Shown here piece after piece: positions 1-9,300 of a DNA stretch of 64,000 nucleotides; positions within the stretch are counted from its first letter, which is position 1, and each line of letters begins with the position of its first letter. The DNA comes from Acidaminococcus sp. (lineage in GTDB: Bacteria; Bacillota; Negativicutes; Acidaminococcales; Acidaminococcaceae), in contig JAKVOM010000001.1 in NCBI GenBank assembly GCA_022482815.1, positions 2,934,946 to 2,998,945 on the forward strand. Reading direction: 5' to 3'. Both the position numbers and the translations under genes were made by a program. The notes below the pieces were generated by a model, which saw only the letters and a list, made by a program, of their open reading frames with translations, searched no databases and was not told the DNA's origin.

Positions 1-1
1 G

Positions 2-1306
2 ATGGGTATTCGTTCTTCCGCCACGGCAGAACTGATTTTCAACAATGTTAAAGTACCGCAGGAAAACCTGCTGGGACGTCTTGGCCAGGGCTTCAAGATT
101 GCTATGGCTACCCTCGACGGCGGCCGTATCGGTATCGCTGCACAGGCCCTCGGTATCGCCCAGGGTGCCTATGAAGCAGCCCTCAATTATTCCAAGGAAC
201 GTATCCAGTTTGGTCAGCCGATTTGCGCTCAGCAAGGCGTTTCCTTCAAACTGGCTGATATGGCAACAAGAATCCGTGCAGCCCGCTTCCTCGTGTACAG
301 CGCAGCTGAAATGAAGACGGAGCACATGGATTACGGCATGCAGTCCGCCATGGCTAAGATGTACGCTTCCGACGCAGCTGTTTCCATTACTAACGACGCC
401 GTACAGATTTTCGGCGGCAACGGCTACCTCAAAGGTATGGACGTGGAACGTATGTACCGCGATGCCAAGATTACGACGATTTACGAAGGCACCAACGAAA
501 TTCAGCGTGTCGTCATCGCTTCTCACATTACGGACAAGCTTTCTTCTCCGAAACATGCCGGCGGCTTTGCCAAGGAAAAGGCCATTACCGGTACGCGTAA
601 GAAGATGATTTTCAAAGACGGTACTCCGGAAGAACAAGTGGCTTCCCTGGTAGAAGCCCTGAAGGGTGACGGTTATGACTTCACGGTCGGCATTCCTATC
701 GATACGCCGATTGTCGACGCAGAGCGCGTAGTCAGTGCCGGTAAGGGTATCGGCGAAAAGGCCAACATGAAACTGATTGAAGACCTGGCTAAGCAGGCCG
801 GTGCCGCTGTCGGTTCCTCCCGTCCTGTGGCTGAAACGCTGCAGTACGTACCGATTGACCGCTATGTCGGTATGTCCGGTCAGAAATTCCGCGGCAACCT
901 GTACATCGCCTGCGGCATTTCCGGAGCTGTGCAGCACCTCAAGGGCATCAAGGATGCTACCACGATTGTAGCCATCAACACCAACGCCGGCGCTCCGATC
1001 TTCAAGAACTGCGACTACGGTATTGTCGGTGACGTCAAAGTCATCCTGCCGCTTCTCACCAAGGCACTGGATAACGGCGCACCGAAGAAACCGGCTCCTC
1101 CTATGGTCAAGATGAAGAGACCTCTCATCAAGAAAGAACTGCCGCCCGGCCTGTACGTATGCAACGGCTGCGGCTATGAGTATGATCCTGACAAGGGCGA
1201 TCCTGTTGCCGACGTAAAACCGGGAACGAAATTCGAAAACCTGCCGGAAGACTGGACTTGCCCTGAATGCGGCGAACCAAAGACAGGTTTCGTCAAAGAA
1301 TCCTGA
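2..1306 (+). CDS. Acyl-CoA dehydrogenase / ETF-alpha C-domain / rubredoxin fusion (5' truncated by window edge)
   Basis: The reading frame runs in from outside the window, so the N-terminal half of the dehydrogenase is missing. Visible codons 1-190 are the C-terminal half of a short-chain (butyryl-type) acyl-CoA dehydrogenase, including GGNGY and the IYEGTNEIQ segment that carries the catalytic Glu in this family. Codons about 205-360 match the FAD-binding C-terminal domain of ETF alpha ([25 protein letters not shown]). Codons about 380-434 are a rubredoxin with CNGCGY and CPECG, the four Cys that bind one iron. The fusion suggests electrons pass from acyl-CoA through two flavins to the Fe(Cys)4 site. 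The next gene is a flavodiiron protein, a known rubredoxin client in other anaerobes. The domain assignment is clear; the physiological direction is inferred. Confidence 0.93.
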   Translation: MGIRSSATAELIFNNVKVPQENLLGRLGQGFKIAMATLDGGRIGIAAQALGIAQGAYEAALNYSKERIQFGQPICAQQGVSFKLADMATRIRAARFLVYSAAEMKTEHMDYGMQSAMAKMYASDAAVSITNDAVQIFGGNGYLKGMDVERMYRDAKITTIYEGTNEIQRVVIASHITDKLSSPKHAGGFAKEKAITGTRKKMIFKDGTPEEQVASLVEALKGDGYDFTVGIPIDTPIVDAERVVSAGKGIGEKANMKLIEDLAKQAGAAVGSSRPVAETLQYVPIDRYVGMSGQKFRGNLYIACGISGAVQHLKGIKDATTIVAINTNAGAPIFKNCDYGIVGDVKVILPLLTKALDNGAPKKPAPPMVKMKRPLIKKELPPGLYVCNGCGYEYDPDKGDPVADVKPGTKFENLPEDWTCPECGEPKTGFVKES

Positions 1307-1335
1307 TAAACTGACTGCGGTAACTTTGTGATGAT

Positions 1336-1360
1336 AAGGGGAGAAACCTCTTCTCCCCTT
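1336..1360 (+). terminator. Perfect hairpin between the dehydrogenase fusion and fprA
   Basis: A 10-bp perfect stem (AAGGGGAGAA / TTCTCCCCTT) with a 5-nt loop lies in the 76-bp gap and is followed by CTGCCC rather than a U-tract. It is more likely a processing or stability hairpin, or a leaky terminator, than a full terminator. The RBS of the next gene (AAGGAG) follows 8-9 nt later. Confidence 0.5.
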
Positions 1361-1382
1361 CTGCCCGAGAAGGAGAATCTAT

Positions 1383-2600
1383 ATGGAATGCGTAAGAAAA
1401 CTGACTAAAGATTTATATTGGGTAGGTGCTGATGACCGCCGTCTGGAACTGTTTGAAAATATTCACCCCATTCCCCGCGGTGTTTCCTACAACTCCTATC
1501 TGCTGCTGGACAAAAAGACTGTTCTTTTTGATACGGCTGACTGGTCCGTCTGCCGCCAATATCTGGAAAACGTGACTGCTGTCCTGAATGGCCGTCCCCT
1601 GGATTACCTGATTATCAACCACGTGGAGCCTGACCATGCAGCCAGCCTTGAAGAAGTGCTGATTCGTCACCCCGAAACAAAAGTCATCAGCAATGAAAAA
1701 GCTTTCACCCTGATGGCCCAATTCGGTTATGAAGTGACGGACCGTGCCATCGTCGTCAAAGAAGGCGATACGATGGACTTCGGCACCCATAAGATTGCCT
1801 TTGTAGCAGCTCCGATGGTGCACTGGCCGGAAGCTATGGTATCTTTTGATACAACAACGGGAACCCTCTTCTCCGCTGATGCTTTCGGTACTTTTGGTGC
1901 CCTGGGCGGCCGGATTTTTGCTGATGAAGTCAACTTTGAACGCGACTGGCTTGACGATGCCAGACGGTACTACACCAACATTGTTGGTAAGTACGGCCCT
2001 CACGTCATGGATCTCTTGAACAAAGCTTCCAAGCTTGATATCAAGATGATTTGCCCTCTCCATGGTCCGGTCTGGAGAAAAAACATCGCCTGGTTCCTGG
2101 ATAAATATATCCACTGGGCTTCCTATGAACCGGAAGAAAAAGGCGTGCTCCTGCTCTATGCTTCCATGTACGGCAACACTGAAAGCGCAGCCTCTGTCTT
2201 TGCGGCCGGTCTGGCTGAAAAAGGCATGACGAACATCGCCATGTACGATGTGTCCAAGACAGATACCTCCTATCTGATTTCCGATGCCTTCAAGTACAGC
2301 CACATCGTCCTCGCTTCGGTAACCTATAACCTGAACATCTATCCGAAGATGATGACTTTCCTGGATCACATGCGTATCCTCAACTTGCAGAACAGAATCG
2401 TCGGTATCATCGAAAACGGTTCCTGGGCCTGCACGGTTGGCACGCTGATGCATGATTACCTGGAAGACAAGATGAAAGGCATTACCATCCTGCAGGATGG
2501 CGTTACCATCAACTCCCGCATGACGGCCGGTCAGAACAGAACCATGAGCGACATGATCGATGCAGTTATCGACTCCATGAAAGAGCCTGATAAGAAGTAA
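1383..2600 (+). CDS. fprA: Flavodiiron protein (A-type flavoprotein, FprA family)
   Basis: 405 aa, the usual length for a two-domain flavodiiron protein. Residues 1-250 form a metallo-beta-lactamase-like diiron domain with HVEPDH near residues 80-85, later ligands in MVHWPEA, SADAFG and CPLHGPVW. Residues about 252-400 are a flavodoxin-like FMN domain (YASMYGNTES). Family members reduce O2 to water and/or NO to N2O in anaerobes, taking electrons from rubredoxin. AAGGAG precedes the ATG. The gene lies 76 bp downstream of a protein ending in rubredoxin, which suggests that protein as electron donor. A strong terminator follows. Confidence 0.94.
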   Translation: MECVRKLTKDLYWVGADDRRLELFENIHPIPRGVSYNSYLLLDKKTVLFDTADWSVCRQYLENVTAVLNGRPLDYLIINHVEPDHAASLEEVLIRHPETKVISNEKAFTLMAQFGYEVTDRAIVVKEGDTMDFGTHKIAFVAAPMVHWPEAMVSFDTTTGTLFSADAFGTFGALGGRIFADEVNFERDWLDDARRYYTNIVGKYGPHVMDLLNKASKLDIKMICPLHGPVWRKNIAWFLDKYIHWASYEPEEKGVLLLYASMYGNTESAASVFAAGLAEKGMTNIAMYDVSKTDTSYLISDAFKYSHIVLASVTYNLNIYPKMMTFLDHMRILNLQNRIVGIIENGSWACTVGTLMHDYLEDKMKGITILQDGVTINSRMTAGQNRTMSDMIDAVIDSMKEPDKK

Positions 2601-2637
2601 ACTCATTCAATAAACTCAAAAAGTAACCTCCGTTAAA

Positions 2638-2686
2638 ACGGGGCTGTGAAACAATGATTGCCCATTGTTTCGCAGCCCCGTTTTTT
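2638..2686 (+). terminator. Rho-independent terminator after fprA
   Basis: A 19-bp stem built on ACGGGGCTGTGAAACAATG with one mismatch, a short loop and TTTTTT. Near-identical GGGCTGTGAAA stems terminate unrelated genes at 38526 and 52580 in this window. Confidence 0.92.
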
Positions 2687-2690
2687 GAAA

Positions 2691-3130
2691 AAAGACGCTA
2701 TCCTCCACCGCACTTGTCAGCCCTTCCTACCGTCAGTGCTGACTGCGGTTCCCCTCTCCTTTCGAAGCCGCAAAGCGGCTTGAAAGGAGGTCCCACCTAA
2801 TTGGAGTTTTAGTTTGGATTTAACAGCGTTTCTATTGAACCAATTCCTGTTATCCTACTGAACACCCACCGCAAGCGGTTCCCCCTCTTATTTTCCGAAG
2901 GAAAACAAGAGGGCTGGTACAACTATTTTCCTTTTGTGGGAAAATAAAAGCCTTAAGACCAAAATAAAAACAAGAGCTGTGAAGAAAGTTCGTAATGAAA
3001 ACTTCTTCACAGCTCTCTTTGATTTTGGCATCAAGACCCACTCTTTGCGATATTTTCTTTTCTCACAACTCATAACTCAAAACTCATAACTTCTTAGGTA
3101 GGACAACCTTCTACTAAGAAGACTATACCC
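2691..3130. repeat. Intergenic mosaic repeat block 1
   Basis: No credible gene. The block contains three modules found elsewhere in the window: a CGTCAGTGCTGACTGCGG module (also near 19115 and, reversed, near 58290), a CCAATTCCTGTTATCC...CCACCGCAAGCGG module (also 19185, 30310, 35350), and an AACTCATAACTCAAAACTC tract. A hairpin around AAGAGCTGTGAAGAA / TTCTTCACAGCTCT lies at about 2970-3018. Confidence 0.75.
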
Positions 3131-3208
3131 TCATCCCACACCTCTTTTTTGGTTCTTCACGGAAATTTGTGGACTAAAAGACATTTGACTATTGAAAAAG
3201 GACATTAA

Positions 3209-3250
3209 CTCCTCCAAAATATAATCGTCGAAACCATACCTTGGGAGGAG
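3209..3250 (+). promoter_or_regulatory. RBS-sequestering hairpin in the transposase leader
   Basis: CTCCTCCAA at 3209-3217 can pair with TTGGGAGGAG at 3241-3250, which contains the transposase Shine-Dalgarno. Readthrough transcripts entering the IS would fold this stem and hide the RBS, a protection strategy known from other IS families. The pairing is seen; the role is inferred. Confidence 0.55.
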
Positions 3251-3253
3251 AAA

Positions 3254-4603
3254 ATGTCCTTTACTAATTACACTATTCAAAATAATGCAGAATGTCAAGA
3301 TGTCTTTTACAATGTCTTCATGCCGGAAGACCCTTTTGATGACAGCCAGGAGATTGTTATTTGCAGTGAAAAGAAATATACCGACTTCCGTTGTCCTAAA
3401 TGTGGTCAGAAAATGTATTCTTACGAGCCATTTTCCACCTACTTGAAAAGTTTTCCTGCGTATCCTGAGCATACCAGGATGATCCGCTTTGAAGGGCATC
3501 GCTTCCGTTGCTCCTGCTGCCATGCAACCATCACTGAGCCTATTCCCTTTAAATATCCAGGAACTCGCATTACCATGAGAGCTTCTCTCTGGATTGAGAC
3601 GCTGCTTCGTAATGGAATCCCTGCCAATGCAATTGCCAAGATGTCAGGAATTCACTGGAGCACGGTTCGCTATGTCCACAAACAGCTCATGGACGAATCT
3701 CTCGATAAATATGAAATGGAATTGGAGCTGACCTCTTACAAGCCCCGTTTCCTGGCCATCGATGAGTTTGCTATCCATAAGGGACACACCTATGCCACTT
3801 GCGTCATGGATTTAGCGACAGGTTATATTCTCTGGGTTGGCAGAGGTCGGGCGATAGCTGACTTCGAGCATTTCTTCAAGGAATATGATCAGACAAAGCT
3901 GACAGAGGTCAAGGCAGTCGCCATGGATATGAACGCTTCCTACAACAAGCTGGTACAAGAACATCTGCCGCAAGCTAAGGTCGTGTATGATCGTTACCAC
4001 ATGCAGGCTCAATTCGGGAAGGAAGTATTAGGTGTAGTAAGACTTGATGAGGCCAGAATGCATAGGGATAAAGCCAACGACATGCAAGAAGCATTAAAAG
4101 ACGCAAGTGCTGAAGACAAGCCGGCTTTGAAAGAGCGGATATCCGAGGAAAAGAAGAACTACCGCACATTGAAGAAAGTCCGCTGGCCGTTACTCACCAA
4201 TGAAGATAGGCTGAATCCTAAGAGCAAAGAAGCGTTGCAGGCCATCTTTGCAGAGCACGAGGATCTGGCAATATGTTATTCCATGAAGGAAGAGATGGTA
4301 GCCCTCTATGAATTAAGGGACTATGACAAGGCTCTTGCAGGATGGAAGCGCTGGTTTAAAGCTGCACTAGGCAGCGGGATTCCGGCCCTGGTTAGGTTTG
4401 CTAAGATTAAGCTGCCAAGGATAGACGGTCTGGTGAACCATGCCCTGTACCCGATAAACACAGGGAAGCTTGAAGGCTTCAACAACAAGATTAAAGTGGC
4501 CAAAAGAAGAGCGTACGGATACAGAGATGATGAGTACTTTTTCACGTTAATTCGCTACCTCTCAATTCCGACCGTAAGGGGTATACTCCCGAAAAAACCG
4601 TGA
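3254..4603 (+). CDS. ISL3-family transposase
   Basis: 449 aa. The N-terminal zinc-finger region (CPKCGQ near residue 40, then CSCC) and a helix-turn-helix region (NAIAKMSGIHWSTVRYV) precede the DDE catalytic domain. Candidate catalytic acids are Asp in AIDEFAIHKG, Asp in AVAMDMNASY and Glu in TGKLEGFNNKIK. The start is supported by GGGAGGAG just upstream. The frame is uninterrupted and fills the IS, stopping 6 bp from its right end. It mobilises the surrounding element. Confidence 0.96.
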   Translation: MSFTNYTIQNNAECQDVFYNVFMPEDPFDDSQEIVICSEKKYTDFRCPKCGQKMYSYEPFSTYLKSFPAYPEHTRMIRFEGHRFRCSCCHATITEPIPFKYPGTRITMRASLWIETLLRNGIPANAIAKMSGIHWSTVRYVHKQLMDESLDKYEMELELTSYKPRFLAIDEFAIHKGHTYATCVMDLATGYILWVGRGRAIADFEHFFKEYDQTKLTEVKAVAMDMNASYNKLVQEHLPQAKVVYDRYHMQAQFGKEVLGVVRLDEARMHRDKANDMQEALKDASAEDKPALKERISEEKKNYRTLKKVRWPLLTNEDRLNPKSKEALQAIFAEHEDLAICYSMKEEMVALYELRDYDKALAGWKRWFKAALGSGIPALVRFAKIKLPRIDGLVNHALYPINTGKLEGFNNKIKVAKRRAYGYRDDEYFFTLIRYLSIPTVRGILPKKP

Positions 4604-4617
4604 AGAACCTCTTTTTT

Positions 4618-4840
4618 AATTGTTTCTGATAGACTCTGCTGCAAGACGGCCTCAGATACGCGAAAGGTAGGCGTGGGGCCCGGAAGATGTACACAAATAG
4701 TACCTCGACGGGTCACACGCCTACCTGACAAAGTAGATGAGGTCGGATTCTGCAGAGGATGTCGGAAACTTCCTTAGAAAAAGCTCTGGGCAAAGCGGCG
4801 TCGGAGACATGTCGACGACCCGATTTGCCCAGGTGCCTTT
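4618..4840 (+). ncRNA. Structured RNA-like element, copy A
   Basis: Shares a conserved fold and core with copies at 44559 (minus strand) and 60790. Stem P1: ACTCTGC 4632-4638 / GCAGAGG 4752-4758. P2: GGCCTCA 4648-4654 / TGAGGTC 4738-4744. P3: GGTAGGCGTG 4666-4675 / CACGCCTACC 4716-4725, capped by the conserved core CCGGAAGATGTACACAAA... with GTAC/GTAC pairing. Then GGAAACTTCCTTAGAAAAA and a terminal hairpin CTGGGCAAA / TTTGCCCAG (4786-4832) followed by GGTGCCTTTA. On the minus strand this hairpin plus AGCTTTTTCT is a good terminator for the gene ending at 4843. Its 5' edge (about 3131-3150) was separated by the ISL3 insertion. Function unknown; not a family I can name. Confidence 0.72.
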
Positions 4841-4842
4841 AA

Positions 4843-6312
4843 TCAAGAATCAGACCTGGCATAAGCATTCTTCATCCCACAACTAGCCTCATACAACACC
4901 TTCCCCAGACAATCATCCGTCTCCTTCTGCGCCATGGCGGCAATGGTGTCATTGCACTTTTCAAGGAAGGTCTGGACAGAACCTTGATAAGAGGCCTTAT
5001 CAAATTGCTCAAGAAGTGCATGCGCCTGCGCTCCGACACTATTCTGGTAGCGTTCGATAATGGAGGCACAGCGCCCGTAGTGGGCGTCGGCAAGGGCGGC
5101 AATGAGACGATTAGCCCAATAGAATTGGTGCGTATCCGGTTCCTTGCCCGTTTCGGCAAAGTAGGCCGGCGTCTTTGTCACATTGGCATAGAATGGGACA
5201 AAAGCGTTAAAGACGTTGGAACTTTCGGCAATCCATTCGATAGCCATCCGCTCTTTATCCACATCCGGACGCAGCTGCGTCAGCGCAAGGAAATTATTCC
5301 GGTTGATACCGATAGCGCGATATTTTCCTCTGAGGCTGCTGTCTCCATACCGTCCGTAACAATCGTAGGGTGTGCCTTGATAATGGCCGCTAAGGGCATA
5401 TTTGACGTCCTCAGGCGTTATCTTTCTTTCGGGGATGAGCGACCAGGGAAGGTCATCATCCTCCGGAGTAAAATCGGCGTCCGGTCCGTCCCAGAGATAA
5501 GTCCGGGGATTCAGGTAGCGCAGCATGAACCAGGCACGCGGCGTGTTGTACGTATGGTCGGCGTCATCGTGGCTGCCAAAGGCAAGCCGTGCATTAAAGG
5601 CTCTGTCTTTCTTTAGGGAAGATGCACGCCCCGCTGCCGATGGCATAAGATCCAGATGGTGATCACGGATAAATTCTGCAAGGTCCGGAGAGCACATGTG
5701 CTCCTTTTGCTTACCCAGAGCGTCCTCCATATCAAAGCTGTCGATTCCCTGCTGATTCGGCATGACGACATAGCGGTCATCGGGCACTTTTCTGGCAATC
5801 CAGTGATGCCCGCCGATGGTTTCAAGCCACCAGACTTCCTGTGCATCCTGAAATCCGATACCATTCATTTCATAGGTCCCGTACCGTGCAAGAAGATCCC
5901 CCAGCCGCTTTACGCCTTCGCGGGCACTGTGAATATACGGCAGGACGAGAAGCAGCATATCCTCTTCACCGATACCCTCTTTGACGAGCGGATCGGCACC
6001 GAGCACGCGGTAATTAGAAGTAATCGTTTCCGTTTCGGACATAGCCACATTCGCTTCGTTGATGCCGGCTTCACCCCAGAAACCTTCATCTGGCAAAGCA
6101 TTCGGCATCGCCGTGTAGCGCATCGGTTCCTCTTTCAAATCGATGGAGAATTTGGAAAGTACGGACTGATAATGGCGGGGCTGATCCTTGGGATTCACAA
6201 CGATGAATTTTTTGGGAGTAAACTGTCCGGACGGAGAGTCCTCGTTGCGTGCCATCATCGTAGAACCGTCATATGTTGCTTTTCTTCCCACCAATAACGT
6301 TGTACAAGGCAT
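4843..6312 (-). CDS. C69-family dipeptidase (PepD-like)
   Basis: 489 aa. Starts MPCTTLLVGRKAT: after Met (and Pro) removal the Cys becomes the N-terminal nucleophile typical of C69 Ntn-hydrolases. The motifs GSTMMARNEDS and WGEAGINEANVAMSETET are characteristic. The ATG at 6312 is chosen over a TTG nine bases upstream because Cys must be near the N terminus and AGGAGG lies 11 nt away. The protein would hydrolyse dipeptides in the cytoplasm. The gene starts 27 bp after the amylase fusion stop, so it is probably the last cistron of the glycogen operon, an unexpected partner. Its transcript would end in the hairpin of structured element A. Confidence 0.93.
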   Translation of the reverse strand: MPCTTLLVGRKATYDGSTMMARNEDSPSGQFTPKKFIVVNPKDQPRHYQSVLSKFSIDLKEEPMRYTAMPNALPDEGFWGEAGINEANVAMSETETITSNYRVLGADPLVKEGIGEEDMLLLVLPYIHSAREGVKRLGDLLARYGTYEMNGIGFQDAQEVWWLETIGGHHWIARKVPDDRYVVMPNQQGIDSFDMEDALGKQKEHMCSPDLAEFIRDHHLDLMPSAAGRASSLKKDRAFNARLAFGSHDDADHTYNTPRAWFMLRYLNPRTYLWDGPDADFTPEDDDLPWSLIPERKITPEDVKYALSGHYQGTPYDCYGRYGDSSLRGKYRAIGINRNNFLALTQLRPDVDKERMAIEWIAESSNVFNAFVPFYANVTKTPAYFAETGKEPDTHQFYWANRLIAALADAHYGRCASIIERYQNSVGAQAHALLEQFDKASYQGSVQTFLEKCNDTIAAMAQKETDDCLGKVLYEASCGMKNAYARSDS

Positions 6313-6339
6313 AAAAATCAAATCCTCCTCTGTCCTTTT

Positions 6340-9300
6340 TCAGGCACAATTTCTATAGGTCTCGACGAGTTCTTTCAAAACAGCGGCAAGCTGGGGTGTC
6401 AAAACACCCTCCTTCATCTGCCAGTGCCAGTTGCCAGACGCCGTTCCGGGAAGATTCATGCGGCAGGATGACGGCAGTCCGAGGATATCCTGCATGGGCA
6501 CAATCACGGTACGCGCCCGGCGGGAATAGAGATACCCCAGGAACCGGCGCCGCAGCGTGTCTTCCTCATCGCTGCCGAATTCCCTGATGGAGCTTACCAT
6601 GCGCTTCATTCTCTCTCTTCCGGCGTCGTCAAGTTCTTCTTCGAACCATCCTTTCAGCGTGTTATTATCATGCGTACCCGTATAGGCGATGCAGTTTGGC
6701 TCCGTATCAAAGCTCGTTTCGCCGTCAGACCGCGTGCGGCAGTGAAATTCGAGGATGCGCATGCCGGGAAAACCGAAAGCATCTTTCAGCTGATACACAT
6801 CATCGGTGATGATGCCGAGGTCTTCGGCCACGAGCCGCAGTTCCGGCACCGTTTCCCGGATAGCTTTAAAAAGAGCTGCACCCGGCCCCGGTGTCCAGTG
6901 GCCTTTTCTGGCATCCCGTGTTTTGGCATCGACAGTCCAAACGGCGGCAAAGCCGCGGAAGTGATCGATACGGACGATATCAGCCTGTTCGGCGAGCGTA
7001 CGGAAACGTTCCCGCCACCAGCGCCAGTCATCTTCCTGCAGGGCGTCCCACTTGTACAGCGGGTTGCCCCATACCTGGCCATCCGCACTGAAGTAATCAG
7101 GCGGCACACCGGCGACAGCCGTGGGATATCCTGCCTTATCAAGTTCAAAAAATTCCCGGTGAGCCCAGGTATCCGCACTGTCCGGGGCCACAAAAATCGG
7201 CATATCCCCAAACAGCTTGATTCCCTTCTGATGAGCATACTCCTTGATGCCCTGCCAGGCTTTATAAAACCGGTACTGGCCGATCTTATATTTGCGGATT
7301 TCCTTTTCCAGCAAACGGCTGTACTGCTCCATAGCCAGTTTCTGACGGTTTCTGATGGGTGCCGGCCACTCCTGCCAGGGTCTCCCGTAGAAATAATCCC
7401 TGAGGGCCCGGAAGAGGGCATAATCATCCAGCCAGTAACTATGGGTACTGCAAAACGTCTCGAAATCGCGGGTTTCCTCTTCTGCCAGTTCTCCTTCTTC
7501 TGCAAAGAGCTCTTCATTACCGGCAAAGGCAGAAAGCGACAAGTAAGGAGAATCCCCAAGTCCCGGGGGATTAAGCGGCAGAATCTGCCAGACATTCTGC
7601 CCGGCCGCTTCCAGAAAATCAAGAAAAGCTCTTGCTGCTGCTTCCTTGTTCTTGCTGCCGGGAAGCGAAGTCGGATGCAGCAGCACGCCCGTTTCAAAAG
7701 GTGTACCCGGTTCCGGCAGCCGGTTATTTCTTTCCACGCAGTGGTAAATGATAGCTCCGTAGGGCGGAAGCGTCAGCGTAAAGCGTCCGTTCAGAACGGG
7801 TACCATTTCATCGGTCTGCGTTTCAGTCCCTTCGGTTTCATCATAAGGACCGAAGATACGATCCACGGACCACAGGGTTTCCAGTTCCCCGTACGCGAGC
7901 CCCTGCGTATCGATAGTCACCGTCTGCGACTTAGCACTCCTGTTAAGAGCAGTAAAGAAGACGCCATCTTCCGCAGTATCTCCGAATACGTCTCTGCAGC
8001 CCTCGATGAAGCGGGCAAAAACGTAGACATCGCCGTGCGCATAGACTGTACTGAAACGGCCTGTCTGCAGGGCGGGATACGTGTTCCGCAGCTGGTTCAG
8101 CGTGCGGCAGCACGTGGTAAGGCGCTTATTTTCATGTCCCCAGGGAAACGGCTTGCGATTCTGCGGATCCTTGCCGCCCGTAAGACCTGCTTCGTCCCCA
8201 TAATACAAAGTCGGAGCCCCGGGAAGCGAAAGCTGCCAGGCCCGCAGGAGCCCATCCATACGTTCTGCCACTTCTTCCGGATATTTGCCGGCAAGCACAG
8301 TCAGGATGCGCTCCACGTCGTGACTTCCCAGGAGGTTCATCATCGCGTACATGTGCTCGCGGGGATAATTTTCCATTTGCTGCCAGTACCGCTTGTCCGT
8401 ATCTTCCGCACTATCATTACCCAAAGCAAAGTCTACCATCAGGGCACGCAGCACATAGTTCATGACGCTGTCAAGTTTACCGCCGGACAGGTACTGACGC
8501 TGCACACCGTAGCTGACCTTGCGGGAGGCATCTTCCCAGACCTCACCGATGAGGGCCGCATCCGGATCTGTTTTTTTGAGTTCCTGATAAAAAGGTTCCA
8601 GGAAACCGTCCGGCAATTCGTCGGCCACATCGAGACGCCAGCCGCTGATGCCGGCTTTCATCCAGTGCTTCATGACACTGTCCTCATCGCGGACAATAAA
8701 GTCCAGATAGGACGGTTCTATTTCCTTGACTTCGGGGAGCGTCTTGTCACCCCACCAGCACTGATAATCGTTCGGATAGGTGCGGAACTGATACCATTTG
8801 TAATAAGGCGATTTCTCACTCTGGGCAGCCCCGACACTATGATAGTTGCCATACCGGTTAAAATAGCGGCTGTCCGCCCCGGTATGACTAAAGACGCCGT
8901 CCAGAATAATCCGTATACCCCGCTTACGTGCTTCCGCACACAGCTTTTTGAAAGTAGCTTCATCCCCGAGGAACGGATCGATAACTTTGTAATCACCGGT
9001 ATCATACCGATGGTTGCTGCGCGCCTTAAAAATCGGGTTGAGGTACAGGCAGGTCACACCCAGATCCGCGATATAGTCCAGTTTCTCAATGATGCCTTCC
9101 AGCGTTCCGCCATAAAAATCATAATACAGGACATTACCCCTGCTGTCCCTGCCGTAAGCCGGCTCACCATCCCAGGCGCTGTGCACGACGGCGCCCGACT
9201 TGCCGAGAAAACGTTCCGCCGGAACATCGCCTCGGTTAAAGCGGTCCGGGAAAATCTGGTAGATAATGGCATGCTTCAGCCAGTCCGGCGTCACAGCATC

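Larger units (their letters stand above)
3151..4609 (+). mobile_element. ISL3-family insertion sequence, apparently intact
   Basis: Length 1459 bp. The left end GGTTCTTCACGG (3151-3162) and right end CCGTGAAGAACC (4598-4609) are perfect 12-bp inverted repeats. TCTTTTTT directly flanks both ends (3143-3150 and 4610-4617), the 8-bp target duplication expected for ISL3. It carries one full-length transposase. Intact ends, matched duplication and an open frame point to recent insertion. The target is the T-rich 5' edge of the structured element that continues at 4618. Confidence 0.95.

Noticed and set aside
1413-2606. 397-codon minus-strand frame
   Set aside because: Mirror of fprA; no RBS, no domain.
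4618-4840. Group II intron or IS200/IS605-type origin of the structured element
   Set aside because: No intron 5' GUGYG, no domain V consensus, no reverse transcriptase or TnpA/TnpB gene; the similarity is only in terminator adjacency.
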